DNA of 64,000 nucleotides from Ciborinia camelliae (GCA_025890175.1 JANPYM010000004.1:3052800-3116799); one strand, 5' to 3'. Positions 46,523-57,774 are shown, numbered from the stretch's first letter. Numbers and translations are program-made. The notes: generated by a model not told the origin, from the letters alone.

Positions 46523-48205
46523 ATAACGATAAAGTAGTATGGTCAGTTTGACTCAGGATAAACTCATCGAAGGGAGAAAGGATACCGCCAGTGTTCTCGA
46601 GATTGGGGTGAATGCGAGTGGAATGGATTGTTTGGAAGAACATATAATTGAAGCCATCGATTTTTGATGGAATAAATTTCTCCGATCGTACCGCTGACTG
46701 AATGTCTGGCTTTACGGGTCGTGTCCACAGAAGATCAATATTCGAGATGGATACGATTTGATTTTTCGATTCCGTTTCGAGAGCTTGGAGAATGTCAATA
46801 TATTTGATGAATTGGTGATAGAAGATGGGTGTTAGGACTGATATCTCGATTTGTTTTGCTTTTGATGAAGACATTTGAACTGAGGGTGAATGCATGATTT
46901 CTACCATATTATCTAAAAGTCCGGCAGGTCTGTACGTTAGAACTAATGGTTGATCGGTCATTTCAATAATATGTCGAAGATATTGCCGAAATAGAACTTC
47001 GAGAGACTTCTGAGTTGTATCGGCATGTCTTGAGAGGGTTACTTTGATTGGTTCTGGACGTGAAACCCATGGTAATGACCTCTTGAAAAACAATATGAAT
47101 GCTTGAACCAATGTCCTAGGAAATGTTGCAAATCCCACCCACCACCACGATAATAGAAATCGAGTCTTTTGGAGAACTGACATAGTAGATGGGTCAAATG
47201 CGGGGCCATCAGAAAAGACTCTTGCAACTAAAAATGGACGTTCAGTGGAGCTGAGCGTAAGTGTGAGGTCGAGAGGATTGCTACCAGAAAGTGATGGAAA
47301 AAAGGGATCGGAAGCTGAGATGGAATAGGAACCATTTCGAGAATTGAATGGAGAAACATAAAATTCCTTGGACCAGGTATTTGAGAACCTTGGTGATTTG
47401 TCTTGGACTTCCTCAACCTTGGTGGTTTCTACATCTTTTTGTATGACGAAATAAGTGTGCCGTTCGTCAAATGTATTATTGACTTCAAGAAGAACAGCTT
47501 TCAATTCTTTGTCCTTTGAATATAGATTCCAGATTGATACCGGGTTATTTTGGTACCCTAGAAATCTTGAGGATGTCATGAGATAAGCGTATGGATAGTC
47601 TTCATGATCTAAGCCCTATATCTTGTCAGACAATTTCTCAAAAGATGACAAGTTCGATTTACCTGATCGTGAAGAAACTTTTTTAACTTCCCTTCCAATC
47701 CACCAGGCACATCTCCCCTCTCCAAATAAGCGTCTCCATCTACAACATACCAAGGACTCATTGGTTGAAGAGAGAATATCCTCTTGTACCATGGGGATAC
47801 ATTATTCTTTTCATCGGCTGAAATCATCCCCCCTGAAGATCCTGTCCAACCAATCGGTATACCAGTTAGGAGGTAGGAGTATGCGAAACCATGTTTCTTT
47901 GGAAATAATCTCAGATGACTTGTCTTTGTAGGGAAGAGCATAGGTTTCAAGGATTGGCCATCTAGATTTGTAGATGTTACCTCAAGACCTCGAATATATC
48001 TAGCAATTTGTATGAGGGCAAACAGGAAAGCCGTACTCCCAGTGAGGGTCATGAGGGTGGATGAATCGACATATTTCTGGAATAATTGTACACAGAACAG
48101 TCTATTCTGTATGATTGTGAAGATGAAGAGGGCTGATATATCAGATACTGATCCGAATAGTCCAATGAGTGCAATTGAGGTGGATGCGAAGTGGGAAATA
48201 CCCAT
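46386..48205 (-). CDS. DUF1365 family membrane protein
   Basis: Exons 47663-48205 and 46386-47615 with a 47-bp intron (47616-47662, CAG|GTAAAT...ATATAG|GGC) give 590 residues. DUF1365 blocks are visible across the junction: YSYLLTGIPIGW, LEGKLKKFLHDQ|GLDHEDYPYAYL, SSRFLGYQNNPVSIWNLY, ELKAVLLEVNNTFDERHTYF, KEFYVSPFNSRNGSYSI and FLLSWWWVGFATFPRTLVQA. The N-terminus has two hydrophobic segments (about 8-30 and 52-72), and the C-terminus a third, so it is probably membrane-bound. The family has no established function; in bacteria relatives often sit next to cyclopropane fatty-acid synthase or FAD amine-oxidase genes. I start it at ATG 48205 because the frame upstream has no earlier ATG. It diverges from MBF1. 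Confidence 0.88.
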
Positions 48206-48786
48206 GGCGGGATTCGGAAATCTCAAGGGAGGCGAAATTGAATTCTTTGATAACGCATCTTCCTCTTTCAGTACCGTATTACTTCTTTAACTGTTAAATG
48301 TGAAGGGATCAGAGAGGCATTAAGAACTTTGATATAATTCCTCGAAGTCCGCGAATGATAGAGAAGCAACAATCAACATGTATTGATGACTCGAGGAGGG
48401 TCAATGAGTTGATAGTATCAAAGTCCAAGTCCAAGTCAAAGTCAAAGTCCGAGGGCGGTTACAAGCATATACTGCCACTTTCATTTCGCCCAATACAGTA
48501 AAGCCTCCTTCTACGGTACTCACCGCTCGACGACATCGAAACATGGTTGCTTACATAAGGAATTCTTTTTGTATCTGATTCATTCGGCGAAGCAAGCGTG
48601 CTCGGCGCGCTACCAATTGCCACAAATAGAAGTCATTAATCCTTCTTCAGCTTCTTTCACATCCATACAACAATCACATCAACGACAAATATCTTGAACA
48701 TTTTCATAAAACACATTTTCTAAATACCAACTTTATCCCCTCAATCTACGCTTCGTGTTTAATACCCTCACAACAAATCAATCAAA
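48206..48786. promoter_or_regulatory. Divergent promoter region, DUF1365 / MBF1
   Basis: A 581-bp spacer between two divergent starts. It includes AAGTCC/AAGTCAAAGTC direct repeats (48420-48450) and a C/T-rich leader before the MBF1 ATG, a usual feature of expressed fungal genes. No specific factor site can be called. Confidence 0.45.
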
Positions 48787-49425
48787 ATGGAAGACTGGGA
48801 GTCCGTCACAAAGATTGGAAAGAATGTCCGTGGAGGAGCTGGCGCAAACAGGGAGACTGTCATTAGAGGAGCCGCTGCATTGAATGCTGCTAAGAGATCT
48901 GGAGGAACCATCACCACCGAGAAGAAATTTGCTTCCGGCAATGCTGTAAGTCAAGTCTATTCCCCTAACGATATTTACCCCTCCACCACACGACCCCTCA
49001 CTAGCCGTTTTGCCAACCACAACGAACCCTAAACTAATCCACTTCACCAATAGGGTCCATCAGGAGAAGGACAACATCTCACCAAGGTCGACCGATCCGA
49101 TGAAATCATCAAGCCCAAAACCGTCGGCGCCGAAGTAGCTCGTGCCATCCAAGACGGTCGCAAGGCCAAAAACATCAAAACCCAAGCCGATCTCGCCAAG
49201 CTCTGCAACACGACTCCCAAGATCGTCAACGATATGGAAAGAGGTATCGCCACTCCTGATCAGAAAGTCCTGAACAATATGGAGCGAGTCTTGGGTATTA
49301 AGTTGCGCGGAAATGACATTGGAGGTTCGAAATTCGGCGGTCCAAAGAAGGCCGCTACACCTGCTCCTGCGGCCAAGCCGGCGCCTTCTAAGACGACTAT
49401 TAAGATTGTTCCTCCTAAGGCTTAG
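48787..49425 (+). CDS. MBF1: Multiprotein-bridging factor 1 (transcriptional coactivator)
   Basis: Exons 48787-48945 and 49054-49425 with intron 48946-49053 (GTAAGT...AATAG, phase 0) encode 176 residues. MBF1 bridges bZIP activators and TBP, and is also implicated in ribosome quality control and frameshift suppression. The N-terminal MBF1 region is [20 protein letters not shown]. The C-terminal XRE-type helix-turn-helix spans about 78-140 ([55 protein letters not shown]). The Ala/Pro/Lys-rich tail is a usual fungal extension. Family, start and intron all agree. Confidence 0.97.
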
Positions 49426-50186
49426 ACGATGAGTGTGGTGGGATGGTTTTCGGGGAGAGAGTTCTATAGAATGAATGAATTGGTGGATGATGGACCTTTT
49501 AAGCTTCGGAGTTTATGAATAGATGAGATGCATGAAGGAATGAACGAGAGCATTGGGTTTTAGACAAATATCATTGCGTTGGATTCTTCATGTTACTGTG
49601 TCTGGTGAAGATTGGTCTACGGGAGTAGATATATGGTCTACTCGATTGAAAACCTTTCTTCCAATTTTTTGAAATACTTTGACTATCTTCGTCTATCTTT
49701 CTTGTTGATGTACTGTTGAAAATCACTTCACCTAGCCTTGATTTTCCTCCGTGTTGAACCTATTGCTTGCTTATTCAAACTTTGATATCTCCATTTTGTA
49801 GATTCAATGGTAGATTCAGTGGTGCATGCAAACCGACCTGCGCCCTTGCAAACATTTCGTTAAATTTGAGAATAGCACTTCAGCATGGAAAGACAAGCGG
49901 ACATCCAATTGTTAAAGTATATCACTCGGAGCAGCAGAAAAAAGGCTCAGAGCAATCATTAATCGTATTGGATCTATCTATACAAGTTCTATTCTTCCTT
50001 CCTTCCTGTATCCTTTATCCTTTGGCCGGTCATAAAAATCCGATTAGCCATACCATATCATCCATCCATCATGGAGTTAATCTATACAAAAACAAGGGTA
50101 TCTTCTTCAAGCAATACAATATACAATATTCAAAACACTCATTCACAGCCCCGAAGTTCTTCACAATATCCAACTCAACATTAATC
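49426..50186. other. Convergent 3' spacer
   Basis: 3' UTRs of MBF1 and CDT1 meet here. An open frame at 49767-50339 mostly overlaps the CDT1 end antisense and is not supported. Confidence 0.5.
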
Positions 50187-51794
50187 TCAGACACCCTGAA
50201 CACCCCGAACCCCCTGAGCCTTCTTAACTCTCTCCCTAACACTCTCCTCTCCAACCCTTCTCTCCCTGTCAAAAACCACCGCTTCCATCTTCCCCATCTT
50301 CGCCAATTGAACCCATTCCGGCGCAATTTCCTCGCTTAACAATTTCACCACCGTGATTGCCTCATCTTTGGATATAGGAGTCTTAAAGGAATCCTTCAAT
50401 TTTCCAACCAAGGTCGGCATGGTGAAGGAAATTCTCTGTTGACCAGCTGATCCTGATGTACTGAGAATACTGAGCACTTTTACTACTTCCTCCATTCTTG
50501 ATAGAGCTGCTTTGCGAGCGACTTGAGCGGGAGATGGAGCCTGGGGGAGGAGAGATTGTTTGAGTTGTTTGGCGCGGAGACGTTCGAGGAGGGTGGGTTT
50601 ATTTTCGGTGGAAGTAGAAGTGGAAATGGAAGTGGCGGCTTTGATAAGAGCGGGCGAAGATTTTGTTCTTCTGAGGTCCTTTTTTGTGACAATTCCAGCT
50701 TTCATGTCTTCGAGTCGACGTTGACCTTTGGCGAGAAGTGGTGTCATCTTTGAGAGTGAAGAGCAGGTTGTGATAGGTTCTAATGGTAATTCCTTCATAA
50801 AAGCCTCCACGGTGATATCCTGCTCCTTCGAATCCCATTGGGTAATCAATCCTTGGGTAAATATACCGTTGAGTCTCTCTTCATCAATTGGCCTCAGATT
50901 ATTCCCTTTCCCATCTCTATTGCCACCTTCAATTTCAACACATATTTTCCCAAATCCATAGTCCGAGAGAGTTATTTTAGAAAGCTTTTGATCTTCTGTG
51001 CTAACACTGACGTGAGAGTTTAAGACACCAAGAGCCTGGCGGATATCGTCCAGGATGACTTTGCGCTTTCCCCATGCTCGGGCGACATCTGGACAGAGGT
51101 TTCGTAAGTCCGCTGGGGCATTGGATCCATTGTGGGCGCAGTGAAGAGTAAGGGTTGTAAGGAGAGCTGCGTGAAGATTTATGATGTCGATGAGTTCGGT
51201 GGGTAGGGTTTCTTTGAGGTCCTCTTCCGGTTTTTCCTCCTCCTCCTTCCCTTCTTTAGCGTGAGTTTGTGTATGTTTTGGTGGAAGTGTCGAGATATCT
51301 GAGGCAGAACTCGAAGAAATAGAACGTAGAGATGAAAGTGAAGGTCTTTTCTGTACAGGTCTTTTTGGAGTTTGTAGGAGGAGGCGATCGAGAAGAGTAC
51401 GCGCGCCTCTGGTTGGAGTGTCGGTAGTAATTGAGGACGTTTTAATGGGCTTTTGTGGTGTCTGTGGAACTTTTGATGGAAGGATCGATTGTTGCGAAAG
51501 TGTTTTAATATCTTTCGCAATCTTTTCTGTCCCAATCTTTGCTGTCTCGATGACACTTGATTCCTCCTCGGTATCCAACTTCCTCTTCCTTAAATTCGTT
51601 GAAGGTTTATCCAATTCAGTAACTGTGACTGATACTCCATCGACTTGTTTATTCTTATCAATAATTGACTTCTCTCCCCCTCTCGTACTTGCTTTCGAAA
51701 TCGTAGTAAAAGAAGTCAATGGCTGAGTCTTGATAGCTGCTGCATTTCTCGAGGTCGCCGTCGAGACCTTCCTTTTCTTTACGGCAGAAGGCAT
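50187..51794 (-). CDS. CDT1: DNA replication licensing factor Cdt1
   Basis: A single-exon gene of 535 residues. Cdt1 works with ORC and Cdc6 to load the MCM2-7 helicase at origins in G1. The first 190 residues are basic, Ser/Thr-rich and disordered, with TP sites (SKVPQTPQKP, LLLQTPKRPVQKR) that could be CDK targets. The central winged-helix domain begins at LPTELIDIINLHAALLTTL and includes PADLRNLCPDVARAWGKRKV. The C-terminal MCM-binding winged helix is at about 430-520 (KAALSRMEEVVKVLSIL, then ISKDEAITVVKLLSEEIAPEW). No canonical PIP-box degron is visible at the N-terminus (TQPLTSF lacks the spacing). Fungal Cdt1 proteins diverge strongly, so domain edges are approximate. The start is the first ATG. 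Confidence 0.85.
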   Translation of the reverse strand: MPSAVKKRKVSTATSRNAAAIKTQPLTSFTTISKASTRGGEKSIIDKNKQVDGVSVTVTELDKPSTNLRKRKLDTEEESSVIETAKIGTEKIAKDIKTLSQQSILPSKVPQTPQKPIKTSSITTDTPTRGARTLLDRLLLQTPKRPVQKRPSLSSLRSISSSSASDISTLPPKHTQTHAKEGKEEEEKPEEDLKETLPTELIDIINLHAALLTTLTLHCAHNGSNAPADLRNLCPDVARAWGKRKVILDDIRQALGVLNSHVSVSTEDQKLSKITLSDYGFGKICVEIEGGNRDGKGNNLRPIDEERLNGIFTQGLITQWDSKEQDITVEAFMKELPLEPITTCSSLSKMTPLLAKGQRRLEDMKAGIVTKKDLRRTKSSPALIKAATSISTSTSTENKPTLLERLRAKQLKQSLLPQAPSPAQVARKAALSRMEEVVKVLSILSTSGSAGQQRISFTMPTLVGKLKDSFKTPISKDEAITVVKLLSEEIAPEWVQLAKMGKMEAVVFDRERRVGEESVRERVKKAQGVRGVQGV

Positions 51795-52729
51795 TATTAT
51801 AATTATTGTAAAGGCAAGAACAATTCAAAAGATGCAATGCAAGCAAGAACTATAGAAGCAAAGCAAAGTTGAGAGCGCGAGGAAGGTGAAATTGCAAAAT
51901 TGAAGTTGTTCATTACTTTGGTACAAAATTTGAATAAGTTGGTTGATGGAGGAACGAAAACTTATGAAGCTGAAGTCGCGACGCGATTTGAAAGGAAAGC
52001 GTGTTTTGACGCGTAAAGTGGTTTTGGGGAATGATCGCGAAAATCCACATGCATCAACAACTACCTAGTACCTATAAACATGTTTTGCAGCACATCGCAT
52101 CATTTATATCAACTCACCATTCACTGTGTAAATGAGGTTTTACATCAGTGTCATTGCTTGTGTTTGGCAGATTTATTAATTATTCATGACTGCACAGCAC
52201 TGCGCCGCCCCGAGTCCATGAAGCAAGGGTCAAAATCATTCATGGGAAGGCAAGAAGATACCTAGGTACACAGCAGCAATAAAGTTGTATCTGAGGTAGG
52301 TCTACAATACTTACAAGTTATGTAGGATATTCATGTAGAGAAGAACTATCGTCTATCGTCTGGTTTCTCAAAGTTCCTGGTGTTTTGGCCTTGGCGCATT
52401 CTGGTTGCAATAACCACATCTTTCAAAAGGTTTTGTTGCACGTCTGCAGCCAAAACTGGCATTTTATATTTTGAAAAGGTACAATATTTGTTGCAGTTTT
52501 GGATCTAGGAAATCTTAGTTAGGACCTAAGAAGAAATTGTTTCGGGGATTTTGAAAGAACGGTCGTTGCACCAGGGCGAGGGGCACATTTGAGAATCTTG
52601 CGAAGAAAACTCCCAAAGCAACTTTTGAAACCAAAGGATATCTATCCCTCATCAACTAAAACACCATCAGGCGACGAAACCTTCTCCATACACATTCGGT
52701 ATACAGTCAACATACTGACATCTAATGAA
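51795..52729. other. Intergenic region, CDT1 / F-box-like promoters
   Basis: A divergent spacer of 935 bp with no supported gene. It contains GACGCG-rich text (AAGTCGCGACGCG near 51973 and TTTTGACGCGTAAA near 52004), similar to the MCB (ACGCGT) element bound by MBF in G1/S, just upstream of CDT1. Confidence 0.45.
52004..52017. promoter_or_regulatory. Possible MCB (ACGCGT) box upstream of CDT1
   Basis: GACGCGTAAA contains a perfect ACGCGT core about 215 bp upstream of the CDT1 ATG, with GCGACGCG some 30 bp nearer the gene. ACGCGT is the known binding core of the MBF (Mbp1/Swi6) G1/S factor that drives fungal replication genes. The site is predicted only. Confidence 0.5.
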
Positions 52730-53479
52730 ATGTCTCCCTCCTTTCTTCAAACACTTCCACGGGAGATCCGCGACATGATCTACATCTACATATTCGCGGG
52801 CTCGGATGGTATCATCACCCTCTTACCATGGTCTCTCGAAGTCGCGCAATCACTTTCCATACTTCGAACATGCAAACAAATACATAAAGAATGCAAGGAT
52901 GTAATTTGGGAGCACAAAGGATTGAGCCTGCAGGAGTTTCCTAAGTTAGGATCCAAGCTGGAAAATATTCATTCACAACTTGGCGAAAAAGCGCGATGGC
53001 ACATACTTATACAGTTGGAGGTGCTAGACTGGGATGAATTAGAATGGATAGAGCGGAGTCTGGCAGCAGCAGCAGGATCTCTGCAAAAGCTTCATGGAAT
53101 TACGATCAAAGCGAGCAAAGAACGGCCCCAAACGATAGAGGAATTCGAGGATATCCTCAACTTGAGGGAGAATGGAGAGATAGTTGATGGGAGGTTATAT
53201 CAGGAGTATCCTGGTAGTTCTACAAACAAAGAGTCCTGGATTTGGAATATAAACACTAGTTGGCCTCGATTGTCTCCTTGGGCAAAGAGGAAATGGTTAG
53301 CAGAGATGCTGATTGATATGTCAGATACAGGAAAGCTATTATATAAAATTCATAATACATTTGGGGGACAGTTGTATGTGGACGGAGTTCTGTGTTTGAA
53401 GGGGGGGAGCCAGGTTGTGAAGGATTGGAAGCTTGATCCTAGAGATGGGGAGATCACAATTATACCCAGACGTAGGTAG
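52730..53479 (+). CDS. F-box/2EXR-like protein, tandem paralogue 1
   Basis: Single exon, 249 residues. Near the N-terminus LQTLPREIRDMIYIYIF matches the opening helix of fungal F-box-like/2EXR proteins, followed by LSILRTCKQIHKECKDVIW. The C-terminus NTSWPRLSPWAKRKWLAEML ... NTFGGQLYVDGVLCLKG is shared with the next gene. The function is unknown; the domain suggests a protein-interaction role. I start at ATG 52730; the open frame extends further upstream without an ATG. Confidence 0.75.
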   Translation: MSPSFLQTLPREIRDMIYIYIFAGSDGIITLLPWSLEVAQSLSILRTCKQIHKECKDVIWEHKGLSLQEFPKLGSKLENIHSQLGEKARWHILIQLEVLDWDELEWIERSLAAAAGSLQKLHGITIKASKERPQTIEEFEDILNLRENGEIVDGRLYQEYPGSSTNKESWIWNINTSWPRLSPWAKRKWLAEMLIDMSDTGKLLYKIHNTFGGQLYVDGVLCLKGGSQVVKDWKLDPRDGEITIIPRRR

Positions 53480-53947
53480 GTAAGGAGGGAATTGTTGAAT
53501 CAATCTGAATCGCTCGAATGGGATTGAATTAACCAGAATATCAAACGCTCCCTACCTATTCACAGCTACATTGATAGTTTTACTAGAGCATCCAAAGCTT
53601 TCGAATTTAGACTACTCTTGGAAACCCCAGTTGAATATCCCTAGTCATATACCTAGTCATTAGAAGAAAACTGGATCTATCATCGGAGGTTGCCAAAATT
53701 AGATCATCTCAAATAACAACCTTGGAATGTCAAATATTCGTTCTTAAAATAGGATCATTCTATTTCATCACTTCAATCAATCCATGTGAAGATCATCGGA
53801 GAATAGGTCATTTTCACTACACACTAGACTACATTTACAAACCCCGCGAACCCCTCCATCTTCCCCTCCATCTTCCCCTCCAAAATTTATGAACCCACAA
53901 CCCACAATCCGTAATTCTCTTCCATCCAAACATCCACCTCAAGATCA
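53480..53947. other. Spacer between tandem paralogues
   Basis: 468 bp with no gene. Short repeats CCATCTTCCCCT (53858-53882) occur in the leader of the second paralogue. Confidence 0.5.
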
Positions 53948-54874
53948 ATGTCTCGGCTCAAGATGAAGACCAAAAGACCTCTCAATCTCTTAATCGACAT
54001 CCCCCGAGAAATCCGCGACGAAATCTACGAATACGCCTTCCAAACCCCCTACAATTGCATCACGTACCGTTCCACCCTAAATAACACATACCAACTCCTC
54101 CCCTACGATCCTCAAAACGATATCTATCTCAGCGATTCTCCACTCCCCGCTCTCGGTCTCCTAAATACCTGCGTGCAGCTCTACAACGAAGCCATCATCT
54201 CGCTGTGGAAAGTAAATTCCCTAGGACTCTGGCCCGCCGATTTATTTTTCCGCATGGGCAATTTACGCGAGGATGTTTTTATGCACATCCAACATCTGCA
54301 GGTCAATCTCGAGCTCATCGATTCGGATGATTTGAAGTGGGCCGAGATGCTGTTTTCGAGAATTGCGGGGAAGTGGAGTATCCGTGATGAGCGTGTCGAG
54401 GGGAAAGCGTGGGGAAGCTTGAAATGCGTACAGATTAACCCGATGCGCACCGAGAAAATTAAATTGGATGTGAAGTGGATGCAAAGGGTCGAGGAGGCTA
54501 TGCATTTGAGGTGGACGAGTGAGGAGTTACGGGCGGGTCTGAATGCGGATGCCGAGGAGTCTTGGCGTTTGTATACGGAATGGATGGAACTTTTCCGCAA
54601 GGCGAGCACCCCGGGCAATGATGCGTATTTGGGAGATGGGGTCACGAGGGTCGTTTGTGTCAATACGGCGTGGGATGGATGGTCGTATTGGGAACGAAGC
54701 CGCTGGCTGAATACATTAAAACATGGAGCCGGTATGAGGGGGATGGAACAAGTGATGGAGGAGCTTAACGAGTCGTTTGGCGGTGAATTATGGGCAAATG
54801 GAAGATTGTGCTATAAAAAGAAGAAGATGGTCGAGAGGGTTTTTGGGATGGCCCAGGTGGTAGATGATGTATGA
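53948..54874 (+). CDS. F-box/2EXR-like protein, tandem paralogue 2
   Basis: Single exon, 308 residues. Residues 13-32 (NLLIDIPREIRDEIYEYAFQ) are the F-box-like/2EXR opening helix, and LGLLNTCVQLYNEAIISLW matches the second conserved helix. The tail VNTAWDGWSYWERSRWLNTL ... NESFGGELWANGRLCYKKK aligns with the C-terminus of the preceding gene (NTSW...WAKRKWLAEML...NTFGGQLYVDGVLCLK). The two genes therefore look like diverged tandem duplicates; the middle parts have drifted strongly. GC content and codon choice seem higher in the first 600 bases than in the neighbour. No biochemical function is known. Confidence 0.75.
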   Translation: MSRLKMKTKRPLNLLIDIPREIRDEIYEYAFQTPYNCITYRSTLNNTYQLLPYDPQNDIYLSDSPLPALGLLNTCVQLYNEAIISLWKVNSLGLWPADLFFRMGNLREDVFMHIQHLQVNLELIDSDDLKWAEMLFSRIAGKWSIRDERVEGKAWGSLKCVQINPMRTEKIKLDVKWMQRVEEAMHLRWTSEELRAGLNADAEESWRLYTEWMELFRKASTPGNDAYLGDGVTRVVCVNTAWDGWSYWERSRWLNTLKHGAGMRGMEQVMEELNESFGGELWANGRLCYKKKKMVERVFGMAQVVDDV

Positions 54875-55438
54875 GGATGAGGGTGATGATCGACGATTAT
54901 TTAGATGGATGAACTAGCTGCAACATAAGGTGCTAGATATCTCAGCATGGATATAAAGGATCATTTGGGGCATGGGTGGGAAAGCAAGAGATGATTTGAT
55001 CGATAGCTGGCGTTGAACAAATTCTGCGATGATGCGATGGCTATTTAAATGAGGGGAATGTTCTACTAGCTACAACTTGCTATCTTGAAAACTTTGGAAT
55101 CTTTCAGGGTGTGAGCTTAGATGGACTGAAAACATATAAGGGACCTGACAGAAGGCGAGGAATAAAAATGAGGGCCATGGAGTGAAGAAGGGATGGGATG
55201 GCTATTTAAATGAAGGAACGAACTGGCAAGGGATAAATAGCCACTGAAGAGCACATTGAACGTCTGAAAAGAAGTGCGATATACCATTACTATTAGATGA
55301 ATGTAGCAGCTAGAGCTTGATCAATGTAAATCAGATATTTGAACATTTGCTTACTGGCGATATTCCAGCTAAGATGGATATCATGAAAGATGGGTATCAA
55401 TTATCAATTCTCAATTCTTAATAAATCTCTCTAAGAAT
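54875..55438. other. Convergent 3' spacer
   Basis: 564 bp between the second F-box-like gene and GET3, which converge. No gene seen. GGATGGCTATTTAAATGA-like text occurs twice (near 55038 and 55198). Confidence 0.5.
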
Positions 55439-56517
55439 CTACAATCCTCCAGCAGGTGGAACATAAGGCGTAATAAGCATCTCACTAAATTTCTCCAACC
55501 TCTCCTTTCCTCTAACCTCCTCAACCAACAATGGCATCTTCACCACATTGAACTCATCATACAATTCCTCAATCTGTTCTAAATATTTCTTCTGCATCTT
55601 CCGGCGAGCATTACATTGATCACAATCACTTCCCTTCTTGGGGAAAAGTAATTGGTTGACCACTATGCAATGGGTATCGATTTGATAGGATGATAATTCT
55701 TGTATCATGCGCTCAGTTTCGTAGAGGGAGAGGAATTCGGGTATACAGACGCAGACGAATGTGGTGAGATTTTCATCTTTGAATTGTCCGTTTACTTCGG
55801 AAATGGTTTCGCGGAGACCTTCTAATTTCTCCATCATTTCATTCAGGTTTTGTCCATTTGGGAGGGAACCATTGGCTCCGAGCAATCCATTTAACATGGG
55901 ACCAAATTGTGTGGATAGTTGGGAGACTTTTGCAAGAGCCTTCTCGAGAACGGTAGGGAATTGGAGGAAACGGAGGGTATGGCCCGTAGGAGCAGTATCG
56001 AAAATAATCGTTTCGTAGGAGAGGGATTTGACTTGTTTGAGAACTTCTGCGAAGGACATAGCTTCATCGATACCGGGGATCTATAGGATATTAGCACATG
56101 AACATTCTCACTCCCATGGGAGAAAGGGAAACAAACCGCAAAAGCCAAATCTTGCATCATTCCCCCCATCCCCGCAGCAGGTCCCTCACCCTCCTCAGCC
56201 TGTCCCATGAGTTCCTGAATACTGCCATTGGGATCAATTTCCATGGCGCTCAAATTATCAAATCCATTAATAAGTCTAGCTTCCTTTCCAAACTTTTGCG
56301 AGAAAGCATCACTCAAATTATGTGCTGGATCGGTCGAAATGAGAAGGACGGAACGACGGACTTTGGCCAGTTGAATGGCTAGGGAACACGATGTGGTGGT
56401 TTTTCCTACTCCTCCTTTTCCACCTACGAAGATCCAACGGAGAGATTTCTGGTCGAGGATGGATTGGAGGGTAGGTTCAAGTTGGTCGTCATCGGTGTTG
56501 ATTACTGCGGTAGACAT
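55439..56517 (-). CDS. GET3: GET3 / ArsA-family ATPase for tail-anchored protein insertion
   Basis: Exons 56137-56517 and 55439-56080 with intron 56081-56136 (GTTTGT...CTATAG, phase 0) give 340 residues, the usual length. Get3 is the cytosolic homodimeric ATPase that carries tail-anchored proteins to the Get1/Get2 receptor at the ER. Visible signatures: deviant Walker [13 protein letters not shown] (32-43), switch [13 protein letters not shown] (61-72), switch [14 protein letters not shown], the Met/Gly-rich [11 protein letters not shown] part of the client groove, and the zinc-binding CDQC pair (Cys280, Cys283) that holds the dimer. The end VPPAGGL fits fungal Get3. The gene is divergent from HIU hydrolase. 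Confidence 0.98.
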
Positions 56518-57390
56518 TTTGATTGATGTGGTGGATGAATACTCGATGCGCAGTATATTTTGTTCAATGTTATTTTATTAGAAAGGAGAAGAGGAAGGAG
56601 AAAGGAAAGGAAAAGGAAGACTTTGAGAAGAATCTTGGAAGTTAAGTTGACCTAATAAGTTCCCTAGGTAAGTGTTGGTTAGATACCTACCTAGTAGATA
56701 CTGGTATGAGGTCTAGAATTATTTAGTCGGGATCTTTTGCCTTCTGACGTCTTCTCTTGCAACTTGTCAAACGCACAATGCGCCAAGGTTAGGTAAGGTG
56801 AAGGTGACCTGGTCACCTCGTGATTTGATTCGTCAGCCTCGGCAATTTCGTCTTTTATCATTTATCTATCATTTGTACCTATTCAAACCAAACCAACTTG
56901 GACATTCAAACCATGTTGTCGCATCCATAGAGATTGTCTTATATTATATCATCATTTTCTACTGAGATATGTAGGTTCAATCAACAATCAATTGAACTTC
57001 AAGGCTGGAGGCTAGCATTTGCTTGCGTTCACTATCATAAACAAGGCTGAGGCGGGCATCTCCGATTTGCGAGGTAATGTATTGAAGCTTCATTATTTAT
57101 TTCCTTTTCATAACCAAACCTTTTCAAAGACATAAAAAGAGTCCTTCGAAAAGTTCATCTATTCATCTTCATCATATCATTCGAAGCAGATTTATATTTG
57201 CCAGGAGCAGTTCAATCTCGAAGGAGATAACCCTTCCCTTCGCCCTCCTCGCTCACACCTTCACACCTTCACACCGATACCCCTCAACCCCTACCTCTAA
57301 ACACCTGGGCATTCCAACGCACGTCTTCAAGCCATATCCTCTCAAATTACTTCTCGTCCATCACCTACTGCCACTTTGCACATTTCCAAG
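56518..57390. other. Divergent promoter region, GET3 / HIU hydrolase
   Basis: 873 bp with no gene. The C/T-rich leader (57230-57300, CTTCACACCTTCACACC) precedes the HIU hydrolase start. Confidence 0.5.
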
Positions 57391-57774
57391 ATGGCAGATA
57401 GAGATCCAATTACCTGTCATGCCCTCGATACCACTACTGGTAGACCAGCTGCTGGAATTAATGTCGAATTGAGTCTCGTTGCCGATAAATCGATAGTTTT
57501 CACCGCAACCACGAATTCTGATGGTCGAATCGCGAAATGGCAACATGAGACCGAGAAAGTCGGTGAATTGATTGAGATTGGAGGAAAAGCAAATTCGGAA
57601 CTTCCTCTAGGGTCCAGCATTTGGAAATTGAGATTCGAGACCGGCGCATATTATGGATTGGCAAACACATTCTTTCCTTTCGTCGAACTTAACTTTGTGG
57701 TGAAGGGGGGAGAACATTTCCATGTTCCGCTACTTTTGGGTCCATACAGTTATACAACATATCGGGGAAGTTAA
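57391..57774 (+). CDS. 5-hydroxyisourate hydrolase (transthyretin-like)
   Basis: Single exon, 127 residues. The enzyme hydrolyses 5-hydroxyisourate to OHCU in urate breakdown, after urate oxidase. Hallmarks are ITCHALDTTTGRPAAGINVE at the N-terminus with the catalytic His10, SDGRIAKW with the catalytic Arg, and the diagnostic C-terminal YSYTTYRGS tetrapeptide (YRGS) that separates HIU hydrolases from transthyretin. The tail has no SKL-type signal, so peroxisomal import by PTS1 is unlikely. I start at ATG 57391; the frame upstream lacks ATG. The family and length are normal. Confidence 0.97.
   Translation: MADRDPITCHALDTTTGRPAAGINVELSLVADKSIVFTATTNSDGRIAKWQHETEKVGELIEIGGKANSELPLGSSIWKLRFETGAYYGLANTFFPFVELNFVVKGGEHFHVPLLLGPYSYTTYRGS

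Noticed and set aside
50069..50326. Frames antisense to and overlapping the CDT1 3' end
   Set aside because: Shadow frames of the CDT1 coding sequence.
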